DNA from: Nitrosomonas sp.
GTDB taxonomy: Bacteria; Pseudomonadota; Gammaproteobacteria; Burkholderiales; Nitrosomonadaceae
Direction: 5' to 3'
Assembly (NCBI GenBank): GCA_016721865.1
Contig: JADKHF010000018.1
Coordinates: forward strand, 1 to 37,821
Length of the DNA: 37,821 nt
The notes under the pieces were generated by a model. That model was not told the DNA's origin. It made no database searches and saw only the letters and a list, made by a program, of their open reading frames with translations. How positions within the stretch are numbered: position 1 is the stretch's first letter; each line of letters starts with the position of its first letter. A program made the position numbers and the translations under genes. Positions 37,564-37,821 of the stretch are shown in pieces.

Positions 37564-37821
37564 TTAATTCAGCTTTTCAAATAAGGTCTGCATGGATTTT
37601 TTTAATTCATCGCTGGCTTTTTGCCAATTGCTGAATACTTCGCTAAAGCTGATGTTGTTGCCGGAATTGTCCTTTTTGACATAGAAGTTAATATTCATAT
37701 TGCCGTTTAAAGCCAGTATTTCTTCTGTGGTTGCCACTTTGACGTAGTGCGGTATATCTGTGAAATCGACGAATGCCTGGTATAGCTTGTTGATATGCTC
37801 ATTTGTTAAATGAGCTTGTCC
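37564..37821 (-). CDS. hsdM: Type I restriction-modification methyltransferase subunit (HsdM), C-terminal end only
   Basis: The minus-strand frame is open from the window edge to the TAA at 37564-37566 and gives 85 residues. TNEHINKLYQAFVDFTD and VKVATTEEILALNGNMNINF resemble the C-terminal end of HsdM N6-adenine methylases, in which this region follows the NPPY domain. The last part (FSEVFSNWQKASDELKKSM) is a helical tail. Tight spacing to hsdS (1 nt) supports the call. The catalytic part lies right of the window. Confidence 0.8.
   Translation of the reverse strand, partial: GQAHLTNEHINKLYQAFVDFTDIPHYVKVATTEEILALNGNMNINFYVKKDNSGNNISFSEVFSNWQKASDELKKSMQTLFEKLN

Larger units (their letters stand above)
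32123..37821. mobile_element. Integrative island inserted at the 3' end of ssrA (right end outside the window)
   Basis: A tyrosine integrase gene begins directly after the tmRNA 3' end, a classical island attachment site, and is followed by a Type I restriction-modification operon on the opposite strand. The probable attachment core is the T-arm/3' segment of ssrA (about 32123-32143). The matching repeat that would mark the far end is not in the window, so the length is unknown. GTACCA (32138-32143) and TGGTAC (32162-32167) form an inverted pair between tmRNA and integrase. Confidence 0.65.

Noticed and set aside
1..37821. CRISPR array or other tandem direct repeats
   Set aside because: No regularly spaced direct repeats were seen in any intergenic region.

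Overview
The window is a 37.8-kb piece of a betaproteobacterial chromosome, most likely from the Nitrosomonadaceae (Nitrosomonas-like). The basis is gene content and order, a tmRNA whose tag peptide reads ANDENYALAA, the style of the OmpA and HDOD proteins, and moderate-to-low GC. No ammonia-oxidation gene lies in the window, so the family assignment is an inference.

From 1 to 32 kb it is ordinary, tightly packed core genome. A tRNA-Leu fragment (minus strand) diverges from rnr-rlmB-argS, a SPOR-domain protein, a DsbA-type oxidoreductase, msrA, an HDOD/GAF protein, gmk, rpoZ and spoT (plus strand). Next come ccsA/ypjD (minus), ffh (plus), coaBC-dut-DUF192 (minus), radC and rpmB-rpmG (plus), and a fatty-acid desaturase (minus). 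A minus-strand operon proC-yggT-DUF167-sixA-rluE follows, then a minus-strand operon of ABC ATPase, ABC-2 permease, GldG-like protein, DUF4340 protein and mutM. The core part ends with ompA, an MTA/SAH deaminase-like gene, ubiG, a mupP/gph-type phosphatase and ssrA (plus).

From the 3' end of ssrA to the right edge is an accessory island. A P4-type tyrosine integrase abuts the tmRNA gene. A minus-strand Type I restriction-modification operon hsdM-hsdS-hsdR follows; hsdM is cut by the window edge.

The strongest whole-window signal is technical. At least a dozen genes, including the essential ffh, are split by one-base frame changes, many of them at homopolymers. The reconstructed proteins are otherwise complete, so most of these are probably residual sequencing indels and not real decay. 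hsdR is the exception: besides indels it seems to lack an internal block of about 110 nt that carries a helicase motif.

I do not find a clearly new biological system. The best leads are the ABC/GldG/DUF4340 module, a structured leader with a terminator upstream of the desaturase, an inverted-repeat element between rpoZ and spoT with partial relatives elsewhere, the damaged tmRNA acceptor end next to the integrase, and the hsdR deletion.
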